DNA from: Azotobacter vinelandii CA
GTDB lineage: Bacteria > Pseudomonadota > Gammaproteobacteria > Pseudomonadales > Pseudomonadaceae
Direction: 5' to 3'
NCBI RefSeq assembly: GCF_000380335.1
Contig: NC_021149.1
Span: 3,152,501 to 3,216,500 of the forward strand
Length of the DNA stretch: 64,000 bases
In this document: piece by piece, positions 10,848 through 19,466 of the stretch
How positions within the stretch are numbered: position 1 is the stretch's first letter
How the letters are laid out: the number at the start of each line of letters is the position of its first letter
Translations under genes and position numbers: made by a program
The notes under the pieces: model-generated
What the model saw: the letters and a program-made list of their open reading frames with translations, nothing else
Databases searched by the model: none
What the model was told of the DNA's origin: nothing

Positions 10848-11846
10848 ATGAAGCGATTGCTGACCTCTTCCCTGCTGGCGGCCGGCGTGGCCCTGGCCTC
10901 CGTCGCCAGCCAGGCGGCCCCGTTACTGAACGTCTCCTACGACGTGATGCGCGACTTCTACAAGGAGTACAACCCGGCCTTCCAGAAACACTGGCAGGCC
11001 GAGGGCAACCCACCGGTACAGATCCAGATGTCCCACGGCGGCTCCAGCAAGCAGGCGCGCGCGGTGATCGACGGCCTGCCGGCCGACGTCATCACCATGA
11101 ACATGGCCACCGACATCAATGCCCTGTACGACCACGGCAAGCTGATTCCGCAGAACTGGGCCGAGCGCCTGCCGGACAACAGCGCCCCCTTCACCTCGGC
11201 GACCGTGTTCATCGTCCGCAAAGGCAACCCGAAACAGCTCAAGGACTGGCCCGACCTGCTCAAGGAGGGCGTGCAGGTGGTGGTGCCCAATCCCAAGACC
11301 TCGGGCAACGGCCGCTACACCTACCTGTCGGCCTGGAGCTACGCACTGAAGAACGGTGGCGACGACAAGGCCGCGCGCGACTTCGTCGGCAAGCTGTTCA
11401 AGCAGGCGCCGGTGCTCGACACCGGCGGTCGCGCCGCTACCACTACCTTCATGCAGAACCAGATCGGCGACGTGCTGGTGACCTTCGAGAACGAGGCGGA
11501 AATGATCGCCCGCGAATTCGGCCGCGGCGGCTTCGAGGTGGTCTATCCCAGCATCTCCGCCCAGGCCGAACCGCCGGTGGCGGTGGTCGACAAGGTGGTC
11601 GACAAGAAGGGCACCCGCAAGGAGGCCGAGGCCTACCTGAAATACCTATGGTCCGACGAGGGCCAGCGCATCGCCGCCAACAACTACCTGCGCCCGCGCA
11701 ATCCGAAGATCCTCGCCGAATTCTCCGACCGCTTCCCCAAGGTCGAATTGCTCGACGTGGTGAAGACCTTCGGCGACTGGCCGACCATCCAGAAGACCCA
11801 CTTCAACGACGGCGGCGTGTTCGACCAGGTCTACGGCGGACGCTGA
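10848..11846 (+). CDS. sbp: Periplasmic sulfate-binding protein
   Basis: A 332-residue sulfate/thiosulfate-binding protein with a signal peptide (residues 1-24, cleaved after SQA). The family landmarks SHGGSSKQARAVIDGLPADV (residues about 64-83), NPKTSGNGRYTYL and YLWSDEGQRIA are visible. It binds sulfate for the CysTWA importer, whose genes are not in this window. It is divergent from lsfA across 219 bp of AT-rich DNA that probably holds CysB-type control sites; I could not define one with confidence. Confidence 0.94.
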   Translation: MKRLLTSSLLAAGVALASVASQAAPLLNVSYDVMRDFYKEYNPAFQKHWQAEGNPPVQIQMSHGGSSKQARAVIDGLPADVITMNMATDINALYDHGKLIPQNWAERLPDNSAPFTSATVFIVRKGNPKQLKDWPDLLKEGVQVVVPNPKTSGNGRYTYLSAWSYALKNGGDDKAARDFVGKLFKQAPVLDTGGRAATTTFMQNQIGDVLVTFENEAEMIAREFGRGGFEVVYPSISAQAEPPVAVVDKVVDKKGTRKEAEAYLKYLWSDEGQRIAANNYLRPRNPKILAEFSDRFPKVELLDVVKTFGDWPTIQKTHFNDGGVFDQVYGGR

Positions 11847-11925
11847 GCGCGGTCGCCCGCCCCGGTGGACGAGGGAAGCCTCGTCCACCCCATGCAGCCC
11901 CCGTTCCTGCCCACAACGGAAGCCC

Positions 11926-12906
11926 ATGAAAAAGAACGTCTTCGTCTTCAGCCGCCTCGCTCCCGAGCATCAGGCGCGCCTGCGGCAGCACTTCAACGTC
12001 AGCCTCCTCGACCCGGACGGCGACATCGCCGCCCAGTACGCCGCGGCGCTGCCCGAGGCCCACGGCCTGCTCGGCGTGGGCCGGCCCTTCGGCCGCGCCC
12101 AGTTGGAGCCGGCCCGGCGACTGGAAGCGATCGCCAGCATCTCGGTGGGCTATGACAACTACGACCTGACCTACCTCGACGAGCGTGACATCCTCCTCAC
12201 CAATACCCCGGACGTGCTCACCGAAACCACCGCGGATCTGGGCTTCGCCCTGCTGATGAGCGCCGCCCGCCGCGTCGCCGAACTCGACGCCTGGGTCAAG
12301 GCCGGCCACTGGCAGGCAGCGGTCGGCCCGGCGCTGTTCGGCGGCGACGTGCACGGCAAGACCCTCGGCATCCTCGGCCTCGGCAAGATCGGCGCGGCCA
12401 TCGCCCGGCGCGGACGCTTCGGCTTCGGCATGCCGGTGATCTACCACGGCAACGGCCGCAAGCCCGAACTGGAAGCGGAACTCGGCGCCGGCTACCGCAG
12501 CCTCGACGAACTGCTCGGCGAGGCGGATTTCGTCTGCGTGGTGGTCCCCCTGAGCGAACGCACCCGCCACCTGATCGGCCGCCGCGAACTGGCGCTGATG
12601 AAACCCTCGGCGATCCTGATCAACATCGCCCGCGGTCCGGTGCTCGACGAAGCGGCCCTGATCGAAGCCCTGCGGGACAGGCGCATCCAGGCCGCCGGAC
12701 TGGACGTCTATGAAAAGGAACCCCTCAAGGACTCGCCGCTGTTCGCCCTGCCCAACGCGGTCACCCTGCCGCACATCGGCTCGGCGACCCACGAAACCCG
12801 CCGGGCCATGGCCGAGCGGGCCATCGACAACCTCGAACGCGCCCTGCTCGGCGGCACCCCGCGGGACATCGTCAACCCGCAGGTCTGGGCCCGTCGCCAG
12901 GCGTGA
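11926..12906 (+). CDS. D-isomer-specific 2-hydroxyacid dehydrogenase (2-ketogluconate / glyoxylate reductase type)
   Basis: A 326-residue NAD(P)-dependent dehydrogenase. The Rossmann motif GLGKIGAAIARR (about residues 151-162), the catalytic Arg in NIARGPVLDE, Glu in VYEKEP and His in PHIGSATHETR are all visible. It resembles GhrB/TkrA enzymes, which reduce glyoxylate, hydroxypyruvate or 2-ketogluconate; the substrate cannot be read from sequence. Its last 35 bases overlap the convergent dmpQ 3' end. Confidence 0.9.
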   Translation: MKKNVFVFSRLAPEHQARLRQHFNVSLLDPDGDIAAQYAAALPEAHGLLGVGRPFGRAQLEPARRLEAIASISVGYDNYDLTYLDERDILLTNTPDVLTETTADLGFALLMSAARRVAELDAWVKAGHWQAAVGPALFGGDVHGKTLGILGLGKIGAAIARRGRFGFGMPVIYHGNGRKPELEAELGAGYRSLDELLGEADFVCVVVPLSERTRHLIGRRELALMKPSAILINIARGPVLDEAALIEALRDRRIQAAGLDVYEKEPLKDSPLFALPNAVTLPHIGSATHETRRAMAERAIDNLERALLGGTPRDIVNPQVWARRQA

Positions 12907-13219
12907 CCGCCCGACTTCGGCACAGCGCCTTGTGCAGCTTGCCTACCACCTTCAGGCTCAGGTCGCCCTGCGCCAGGATGCAGCAGGCCAGCACCGTGCC
13001 GTGAGCCTGCTCGGCGGCGCTGACGTGCTGGCGGCTCATCGGCCGCGACTGCCGGTAGACGCCGCCGGTGACCCGCACCTTGCAGACCCCGCAGCCGCCG
13101 CCCCGGCAACCGAGCGGAATACCCTTGCGGCCCAGGCGGGCCATACCGGCGAGCACCGTCTCGTCCTCGTCGCAGGCATAACGCTCGCCGCTGTCCTCGA
13201 TCAGCACCTCGTGCTTCAT
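12872..13219 (-). CDS. dmpQ: Plant-type [2Fe-2S] ferredoxin DmpQ/XylT
   Basis: A 115-residue ferredoxin. The cluster motif CRGGGCGVCKV (C-x4-C-x2-C) with the distal Cys in LACC is visible. DmpQ/XylT ferredoxins reduce the active-site iron of catechol 2,3-dioxygenase back to Fe(II) after inactivation by substituted catechols. I chose the ATG at 13219 (MKHEVLIEDSG). In Pseudomonas CF600 dmpQ sits between dmpP and dmpB; here it is the last gene of the lower-pathway block, after dmpG. It overlaps the 3' end of the convergent dehydrogenase gene. Confidence 0.88.
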   Translation of the reverse strand: MKHEVLIEDSGERYACDEDETVLAGMARLGRKGIPLGCRGGGCGVCKVRVTGGVYRQSRPMSRQHVSAAEQAHGTVLACCILAQGDLSLKVVGKLHKALCRSRAVTPGDGPRPAG

Positions 13220-13286
13220 CGGCGTGCCTCCTTCCATTCGCCGCACCCGGCCCGACGAGACCGCGCGGACGATCCCGGCAGCAGGG

Positions 13287-13342
13287 TGAATGGCCGAAGC
13301 CATCCAGCCCTGGTGGAAAACGCTGCGCGGTTTTCCACCCTG
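13287..13342. repeat. Dispersed intergenic hairpin repeat (copy A)
   Basis: Two neighbouring hairpins: ATGGCCGAAGCCAT, and GGTGGAAAACGC paired with GCGGTTTTCCACC. The same sequences recur at 25832-25908, 44570-44648, 51704-51795 and 62478-62501. It lies in the gap between dmpG and dmpQ. Confidence 0.85.
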
Positions 13343-13401
13343 CGGAACTGCCCCGATCGCGAGCGGATTCGCTCACCGCGCCCTCGCCGGCGCGGGGTTT
13401 C

Positions 13402-14454
13402 TCAGGCGCTCTTCAGCAGCCCGCGCGCCTTGGCCATGCTCATCGCGGTGTCGAGGATCATGTCCTCCTGGCCGCCGATCATCTTCTTGCGGCCCAGCTC
13501 GACCAGGATGTCGCGCGCCGGCACGCCGAAGCGCTCGGCGGCGCGTTTGGAATGCAGCAGGAAGGTCGAGTAGACGCCGGCGTAGCCCAGGGTCAGCGAC
13601 TCGCGGTCGACGCGCACCACATGCTCCATCATCGGCACGATGATGTCCTCGGCCACGTCCATCAGCCTGAACAGATCGACGCCGGTGTCGATGCCCATGC
13701 GCTCGCACACCGCGGCGAACACCTCCAGCGGCGTGTTGCCGGCGCCGGCGCCGAGGCCCGCCACCGAACCGTCGATGCGGCTGGCGCCGGCCTCGATGGC
13801 GGCGATGGAGTTGGCGATGCCCATGCCCAGGTTGTGGTGGCCGTGGAAACCGATCCCGGTTTCCGGCGCCAGCACCTCGCGCAGCGCGCCGACGCGCGCC
13901 TTCACGTCCTCAGGCAACATGTAGCCGGCCGAGTCGGTGACGTAGACGGTCTGCGCGCCGTAGGACTCCATCAGCTTGCCCTGCCGGGCGATGCCGGCCG
14001 GGTCGTTGAGGTGTGACATCATCAGGAAGCCGGAGGTGTCCATGCCCAGCTTGCGGGCGAAGGCGATGTGCTGCGGCGAGGTGTCCGCCTCAGTGCAGTG
14101 GGTGGCGACGTGCACGCTGCGCGCGCCGCAGTCGAAGGCCGACTGCAGCTCCTTCATGGTGCCGAGCCCCGGAATCAGCAGCACCGAAACCTTGGCCTGT
14201 TTCATCTTCGCGGCCACCGCGCCGATGTATTCCTCGTTGCTGTGCGGGGCAAAGCCGTGCTGCAGCGAGTTGCCGCCGAGGCCGGCGCCATGGGTGACCT
14301 GGATGTAGGGCACGCCGGCGGCGTCGAGGGCGGTGGCGACCGCGATCATCTGCTCGACGCCGATCTGCTCGCGCTTGGCGTGCATGCCGTCGCGCAGGCA
14401 CATGTCATGGAAAACGACCTTGCGGCCTTTCAGGCTGTCGGACTGGCTCATCAT
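13402..14454 (-). CDS. dmpG: 4-hydroxy-2-oxovalerate aldolase DmpG
   Basis: A 350-residue class II pyruvate aldolase that splits 4-hydroxy-2-oxovalerate into pyruvate and acetaldehyde, channelling the latter to DmpF. Catalytic Arg-Asp lie in CLRDGMH (about residues 19-25), metal-ligand histidines in GFHGHHN, and the C-terminal communication domain is present. Two ATGs (14454, 14451) follow GGAGGT; the second has better spacing. The start overlaps the dmpF stop, consistent with co-assembly of the bifunctional complex. Confidence 0.95.
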
Positions 14455-15365
14455 GCGACCTCCGGGGTGGGCAGGCGGATTTTTCCGGCGAGGATTTCCT
14501 CGGCGAACATCTCGGCGGTGCGGGTCGCCGCCGCGGTCATGATGTCGAGGTTGCCGGCGTAGGTCGGCAGGTAGTCGCCGAGGCCGGCCACTTCCATGAA
14601 CACCGACACCCCGTTGCCGTCGTAGAGCGGCCCGTTGACCAGCCGGTAGCCCGGCACGTACTTCTGCACCTCGCCGACCATCTGCAGGATCGAGGCGCTG
14701 AGGCGTTCCTGGTCCGGTTCCGCGTCGGTCAGGCAGGAGATGGTGTTGCGCATGATCATCGGCGGCTCGGCCGGATTGATGATCGCCAGCGCCTTGCCCC
14801 GGCGCGCGCCGCCAACCTTCTCCAGCGCGCCGGAGGTGGTGTAGGTGAACTCGTCGAGGTTGGCGCGGGTGCCCGGCCCGATGGATTTCGACGCCAGGCT
14901 GGCGACGATCTCGGCATAGGCCACGCTCTGGATGCGCGACACCGCGTGGACGACCGGAATGGTCGCCTGCCCGGCGCAGGAAATCATATTGACGTTCATT
15001 TCCAGTCTGGCGGCGTGCTCGCGCAGGTTCACCGGCGGCACGCACAACGGGCCGATGGCTGCCGGGGTCAGGTCGATCACCAGCACGCCCAGGGCGTTGA
15101 GCTTGCGGCTGTTCTCGGCGTGCACGTAGGCGCTGGTGGCGTCGAAGGCGATCTGGATGTCGTCCTCCTGCACATGCGGGAGCAGGCCGTCGACACCCTC
15201 GGCGGTGGTCTTCAGACCCAGCTCGCGGGCGCGCGCCAGCCCCTCGGAGGCGGGGTCGATGCCGACCATCCACACCGGCTCCAGCAGCGCGCTGCGGCGG
15301 ATCTTGTAGATCAGGTCGGTGCCGATGTTGCCCGAGCCGATCAAGGCGCAACGGATCTTCTTCAT
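14451..15365 (-). CDS. dmpF: Acylating acetaldehyde dehydrogenase DmpF
   Basis: A 304-residue CoA-acylating aldehyde dehydrogenase that converts acetaldehyde to acetyl-CoA with NAD. The nucleotide motif GSGNIGTD (about residues 10-17) and the catalytic Cys in NMISCAGQA (about residue 129) are visible. It partners with DmpG. The start at 15365 overlaps the dmpI stop by 4 bases. Confidence 0.95.
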
Positions 15366-15571
15366 GACTGGCGCTCCCGCAGTTCGGCGCGCTGCGCCTT
15401 GTTCAGCCCGGCGACGTAGAACTCTTCCTCGCGGTGTTCGGTGATCAGGATGCGCACGGTTTCCGCGCCGCAATCCAGGGCTTCGCTGACGGCCTTGGTC
15501 ACCGCGGCGGCGACGCGGCGCTTCTGCTCGTCGGTGCGGCCTTCGAGCATGTGCATTTCGATGATGGGCAT
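15362..15571 (-). CDS. dmpI: 4-oxalocrotonate tautomerase DmpI
   Basis: A 69-residue tautomerase, slightly longer than the usual 62-63. The catalytic Pro that becomes residue 1 after Met removal is present in [17 protein letters not shown]. It interconverts the enol and keto forms of 4-oxalocrotonate in the dehydrogenase branch. Its stop overlaps the dmpF start, so all lower-pathway genes are tightly packed. Confidence 0.94.
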
Positions 15572-15591
15572 GGCTGTTTTCCTGAGTTTTG

Positions 15592-16395
15592 TCATTCCGT
15601 GAAACGCATCGAGACCGAGCCCAGCTCCTGGAACCGCGCGACCACGCTGTCGCCCGGTCCGACCGGGATGGCCTCGGTGATCCCGCCGCTCATCACGAAG
15701 CTGCCGGCCGGCAGGCTTTCGCCCAGCCCGGCGAGGATGTTCACCAGCATCGCCACGGCCTCGGCGGGATGGCCGAGCACCGCGGCGCTGGCGCCCAGGC
15801 CGAGGATCTCGCCGTTCTTCTCCAGCACCACGCCGAGGGTGCGCAGGTCGAGATCCTCGACGTAGCGGGCGCGACCGCCGCCGACGAAGCGCGCCGAGGA
15901 AGAGTTGTCGGCGATCACGCTGGGCAGGTCGAACTTGAAGCCGGCGAAGCGCGAATCGATGATTTCCGCCGCCGGCAGCACATGGTCGGTGGCGGCCAGC
16001 ACGTCCTGCGCGGTGCAACCCGGCCCGCGCAGGGTTTCCCGCGTCACGAAGGCCACCTCGCACTCGACGCGCGGGTGGATCAGCCCGGACACGGAAATCG
16101 CCGAACTTTCCGGACACGCCATGCGGTCGGTGAGAAAGCCGATGGAAGGCACGTCGACGCCCATCTGCCGCATCTTCGCCTTCGAGGTCAGCCCGGCCTT
16201 CCAGCCGACCAGCCGCTGGCCCTGGGCGACGAAGCGCCGGCGCAGTTCGTTCTGCACGGCATAACCGTCGGCGACGGTCATCCGCGGGTATTCGTCGGTC
16301 AGTTTGGGAATCGCCTGGGCGCGGCTCTGCGCCCCTTCGACGCGCTCGCACAGGCGCACCACGTCCTCGCGGGACAGGGTCAGTTCGTCGCTCAT
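15592..16395 (-). CDS. dmpH: 4-oxalocrotonate decarboxylase DmpH
   Basis: A 267-residue protein of the FAH/hydratase-decarboxylase superfamily. It decarboxylates 4-oxalocrotonate to 2-hydroxypenta-2,4-dienoate and forms a complex with DmpE. Visible family segments are [23 protein letters not shown] and a C-terminal [11 protein letters not shown]. It is paralogous to DmpE next door. I chose the ATG at 16395 (MSDELTLS), which overlaps the dmpE stop. Confidence 0.94.
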
Positions 16396-17189
16396 ACCGC
16401 GCTCCTCCCGGAGAATTTCACCCGGCAACGGCCGAGGCCGCCGACCGTGCAGACCAGTTCGTCGCCGTCGGCGACCGGCACCAGCGCCGATTGCGAGCCG
16501 GAAAGGATCACCTCGCCGGCCTCGAAGGGAATGCCCAGTTCGCCCAGGGTGTTGGCCAGCCAGGCCACCGCGTTGGCCGGCGAGCCCTGCACCGCGGCGC
16601 CGACGCCGGTGGAGAACAGCTCGCCGTTCTTCTCCAGCAGCATGCCGGCCAGGCTCAGGTCGAGCCGGCGCGGGTCGCCCTTGGCGCTGCCCAGCACGTA
16701 CACCCCGCAGGAGGCGTTGTCCGCCACGGTGTCCTGGATCTTGATCCGCCAGCCGTCGATGCGAGAATCGACGATCTCGAAGCAGGGCGACACGTAGTCG
16801 GTGGCATGGATCACATCCATCGCGGTGACGCCCGGCCCCCGGAGGTCGTGCTTGAGCACGAAGGCCAGCTCCGCCTCGGCCTTCGGCTGGATCAGGGCGC
16901 CGAGGTCGATGCTGTCGCCCTCCTGGCAGAGCATGCCGGAGGTGAGGATGCCGAAGTCCGGCTGGTAGACGCCGAGCAGCTCCTGCACCGCCTTGCTGGT
17001 CACGCCGATCTTCTTGCCGACCACCCGTTCCCCGCTTTCCAGGCGGCGCGCGACGTAACGCTGCTGGATGCGGTAGGCGTCGGCGATGCTCATCTCCGGC
17101 TCGCGGCCCAATAGCGGCGGCACACTCCGGCGGGCGACGAAAGCCTCGAACAGCTCGTCGCCATATCGTTCGATCTTGTCATTGTCCAT
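16392..17189 (-). CDS. dmpE: 2-hydroxypenta-2,4-dienoate hydratase DmpE
   Basis: A 265-residue hydratase that adds water to 2-hydroxypenta-2,4-dienoate, giving 4-hydroxy-2-oxovalerate. Conserved segments VGKKIGVTSKAVQ (about residues 58-70), PKAEAELAFVL and NAVAWLANTLG are visible. I chose MDNDKIE at 17189. It is separated from dmpC by 76 bases holding a GC hairpin. Confidence 0.95.
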   Translation of the reverse strand: MDNDKIERYGDELFEAFVARRSVPPLLGREPEMSIADAYRIQQRYVARRLESGERVVGKKIGVTSKAVQELLGVYQPDFGILTSGMLCQEGDSIDLGALIQPKAEAELAFVLKHDLRGPGVTAMDVIHATDYVSPCFEIVDSRIDGWRIKIQDTVADNASCGVYVLGSAKGDPRRLDLSLAGMLLEKNGELFSTGVGAAVQGSPANAVAWLANTLGELGIPFEAGEVILSGSQSALVPVADGDELVCTVGGLGRCRVKFSGRSAV

Positions 17190-17219
17190 GTTCGTTCTCA
17201 CAAGGTTTCGGCGGGATAC

Positions 17220-17243
17220 CCCCTCTCCCGCTCGCGGGAGAGG
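17220..17243. repeat. GC-rich hairpin between dmpC and dmpE
   Basis: CCCTCTCCC and GGGAGAGGG arms around a short loop. There is no following T-run, so it is more likely an mRNA-stability or repeat element inside the operon than a terminator. Confidence 0.6.
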
Positions 17244-17265
17244 GTTGGGGAGAGGGCTGTCAGGC

Positions 17266-18726
17266 TCAGAGCTTCACGCAGACGTTGCGCGTCTCGGTGT
17301 AGAACTCCAGCGAATGCACGCCGCCCTCGCGGCCGATGCCGGACTGCTTGGCGCCGCCGAAGGCGGTGCGCAGGTCGCGCAGGAACCAACTGTTGATCCA
17401 GGTGATGCCCACCTCGACGCGCGCCGCCAGGCGGTGGGCGCGGGCCAGGTCGTTGGTCCAGAGCGTGGTGGACAGGCCGTAGTCGGTGGCGTTGGCGAGT
17501 TGCACCACCTCGTCCTCGGCGTCGAACGGGCGGATGTGGCAGCAGGGTCCGAAGATCTCCTCGCGCACCACCGCGGCGCTTTCCGGCAGGCCGGTCCAGA
17601 TGGTCGGCTGCACCCAGGCGCCCTCGGCCAGTTCGCCCGGCATCTCCGGCACGCCGCCGCCGGTGACCAGCGTGGCGCCCTCTTCCAGCGCCTTGCGGTA
17701 GTAGGACAGCACCTTCTGGCGGTGCTCCTGGCTGATCAGCGGACCATAATTGGCGTCGTGATCGTCCGGGCGGCCGAAGCGGACGCTTTCCGCTTTGACC
17801 TTGAGCGCCTGCACGAAGCGCTCGAAGATCGGCCGCTCGACGTACACCCGTTCGGTGCCCAGGCACACCTGCCCGGAATTGAGGAAAGCGGAGCGGAAGA
17901 TGCCCTCCACCGCCGCCTCGAAGTCGCAATCGGCGAAGACGATGCCGGCGTTCTTGCCGCCCAGCTCGAAGGATACGTCGCGCATGCCTTCCGAGGCGGC
18001 CTTCATGATCGCCGCGCCGGTGCGCGTTTCGCCGGTGAAGGTGATGGCGTCGACGCCCGGGTGCTGGGTGACGAATTCGCCCGCCGAATCCGGGCCGAAC
18101 CCCTGCACCACGTTGTAGACGCCCTTGGGAATGCCCACCGCGTTCATCACCTCGCCGAGCAGCGCGGCGGTCTGCGGCGACTCCTCGGACGGCTTGACCA
18201 CCACCGCGTTGCCGCAGGCCAGCGCCGGGCCGACCTTCCAGGTCATCAGCATGAAGGGCGCGTTCCACGGGCAGATCACCCCGATCACCCCCTTGGGCAC
18301 GCGCAGCGCGTAATTGAGCGCGCCGCGCCCGTCCGGGGTGGCCGTCTGGAAGGATTCGCTGGCGACGTTCTTCACCACGTCGGCGAACACCTTGAAGTTG
18401 GCCGCGCCGCGCGGGATGAACACCTGCTTCATCACGTGCGCCGGCTGGCCGGTGTCGGCCATCTCCGCCTCGACGAAATCATCGAAGCGGCGGGTGATCT
18501 CGTTGGCCACGCCGTACAGCAGCTCGACGCGCTGTTCGGTACTCAGCCTGCCCCAGTCGCCGGCGAGCGCGCCGCGCGCGGCCCCGACCGCCGCATCCAC
18601 CTCGGCGCGCCCGGCCTCGGCGATCGAGGCGATCACCCGGTTGTCGAGCGGCGAACGCTTGTCGAAACGCCTGCCGCTGGCGGCGGCGACGTACTCGCCG
18701 GCAATGAAGTTCTCGATCTTGCGCAT
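17266..18726 (-). CDS. dmpC: 2-hydroxymuconic semialdehyde dehydrogenase DmpC
   Basis: A 486-residue ALDH-superfamily enzyme that oxidises 2-hydroxymuconic semialdehyde to 4-oxalocrotonate. The catalytic Glu lies in FELGGKNAG (about residues 252-260) and the catalytic Cys in NSGQVCLGTER (about residue 288); the NAD segment GVICPWNAPF is present. I chose the ATG at 18726 (MRKIENFIAGEY). It heads the lower block and has its own control region upstream. Confidence 0.95.
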   Translation of the reverse strand: MRKIENFIAGEYVAAASGRRFDKRSPLDNRVIASIAEAGRAEVDAAVGAARGALAGDWGRLSTEQRVELLYGVANEITRRFDDFVEAEMADTGQPAHVMKQVFIPRGAANFKVFADVVKNVASESFQTATPDGRGALNYALRVPKGVIGVICPWNAPFMLMTWKVGPALACGNAVVVKPSEESPQTAALLGEVMNAVGIPKGVYNVVQGFGPDSAGEFVTQHPGVDAITFTGETRTGAAIMKAASEGMRDVSFELGGKNAGIVFADCDFEAAVEGIFRSAFLNSGQVCLGTERVYVERPIFERFVQALKVKAESVRFGRPDDHDANYGPLISQEHRQKVLSYYRKALEEGATLVTGGGVPEMPGELAEGAWVQPTIWTGLPESAAVVREEIFGPCCHIRPFDAEDEVVQLANATDYGLSTTLWTNDLARAHRLAARVEVGITWINSWFLRDLRTAFGGAKQSGIGREGGVHSLEFYTETRNVCVKL

Positions 18727-18800
18727 GCTCACTCCGCGTTGTCGTTCCGTTTCCGGTCGCCGGGGCGACCCTTGGGAGTGAGCATAGGGAAGGGCTTTCA

Positions 18801-18847
18801 ATACCATCCAATACTTTGTTTCTTCACAACAGATACCTGAAAGGTAT
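18801..18847 (-). promoter_or_regulatory. LysR-type operator pair upstream of dmpC
   Basis: A perfect ATAC-N7-GTAT box (18833-18847, ATACCTGAAAGGTAT) is followed on the dmpC side by an AATACCAT half-site region (18800-18807) with a second CCAATAC. ATAC-N7-GTAT is the recognition sequence of BenM/CatM-type LysR activators. The same two elements occur at 36961-37007, which points to the LysR gene at 37183 as regulator. Confidence 0.72.
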
Positions 18848-19020
18848 GAATATGCAGGCAGGCCCACAGCGGGCAAGACCGGCCGCCCGATGGCCTGCGC
18901 CCGCACGAACCACAACGGGCGGCGAGCGCACACCGGCCAGCCCGTGCCGGCACGGCGGTCGAGCAGCGCCCAAGGCGCTGGTTCCCGAACGCCCTTTCAG
19001 TCCTCATGAGTGAATGGACT

Positions 19021-19144
19021 AAATCCGTGTGCTCGCATGGATTTTCCCTTGTCTTGCCACGCCCGCCGTGAAATCCTTTCGATCACAAGGATTTCCCGTG
19101 AACTGCCAGCGCATTTGCCGAAATCCTTTCGAACACAAGGATTC
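19021..19144. promoter_or_regulatory. Three phased operators of hipBA
   Basis: Inverted repeats lie at 19021-19044 (AAATCC-N12-GGATTT), 19071-19094 (AAATCCTT-N8-AAGGATTT, perfect) and 19121-19144 (7 of 8 bp). Their starts are exactly 50 bp apart. The third overlaps the hipB ribosome-binding site (AAGGA, 7 bases before the ATG). E. coli HipB binds TATCC-N8-GGATA boxes, so these are very likely the HipB operators. Confidence 0.87.
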
Positions 19145-19148
19145 CATC

Positions 19149-19466
19149 ATGCGCATCGAGCTTGATTCCGCCGACGACATCGGCCCCGTGGTGCGGGCCA
19201 GCCGCAAGGCCCAGTCCATTCGCCAGGACGATGCGGCCGGCAGCATCGGGGTCAGCGAGTCCTTCATGGGCAAGGTCGAGAGCGGCGGCGAAACCCTGCA
19301 ATGGGGCAAGCTGTTCCAGGTGCTGGAAGGGCTGGGCGTGCGAGTGATCCTCGACGTTCCCGACGAGGTGGCGGGCCAGTTGGCGGCAGCGCGGCAACTA
19401 CACGCCCGCCGGCAGAGCGCCAAGGCCGCCCGCCGACCGAAAGCGGCCGGGCCGGAGGATCGCTGA
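19149..19466 (+). CDS. hipB: HipB-like antitoxin (XRE family)
   Basis: A 105-residue DNA-binding protein with a helix-turn-helix at about residues 16-40 (RQDDAAGSIGVSESFMGKVE) and a basic C-terminal tail. HipB antitoxins bind HipA and repress the hipBA promoter. The ATG at 19149 is preceded by AAGGA within the third operator. The stop and the hipA start share an ATGA-like junction (TGATG), typical of hipBA. Confidence 0.9.
   Translation: MRIELDSADDIGPVVRASRKAQSIRQDDAAGSIGVSESFMGKVESGGETLQWGKLFQVLEGLGVRVILDVPDEVAGQLAAARQLHARRQSAKAARRPKAAGPEDR

Noticed and set aside
17220-17243. Rho-independent terminator between dmpC and dmpE
   Set aside because: A good stem but no T-run, and the genes on both sides belong to one pathway.
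18727-18900. Sigma54 promoter for dmpC
   Set aside because: No GG-N10-GC pattern of acceptable match was found on the minus strand; the LysR box is the better-supported control element.
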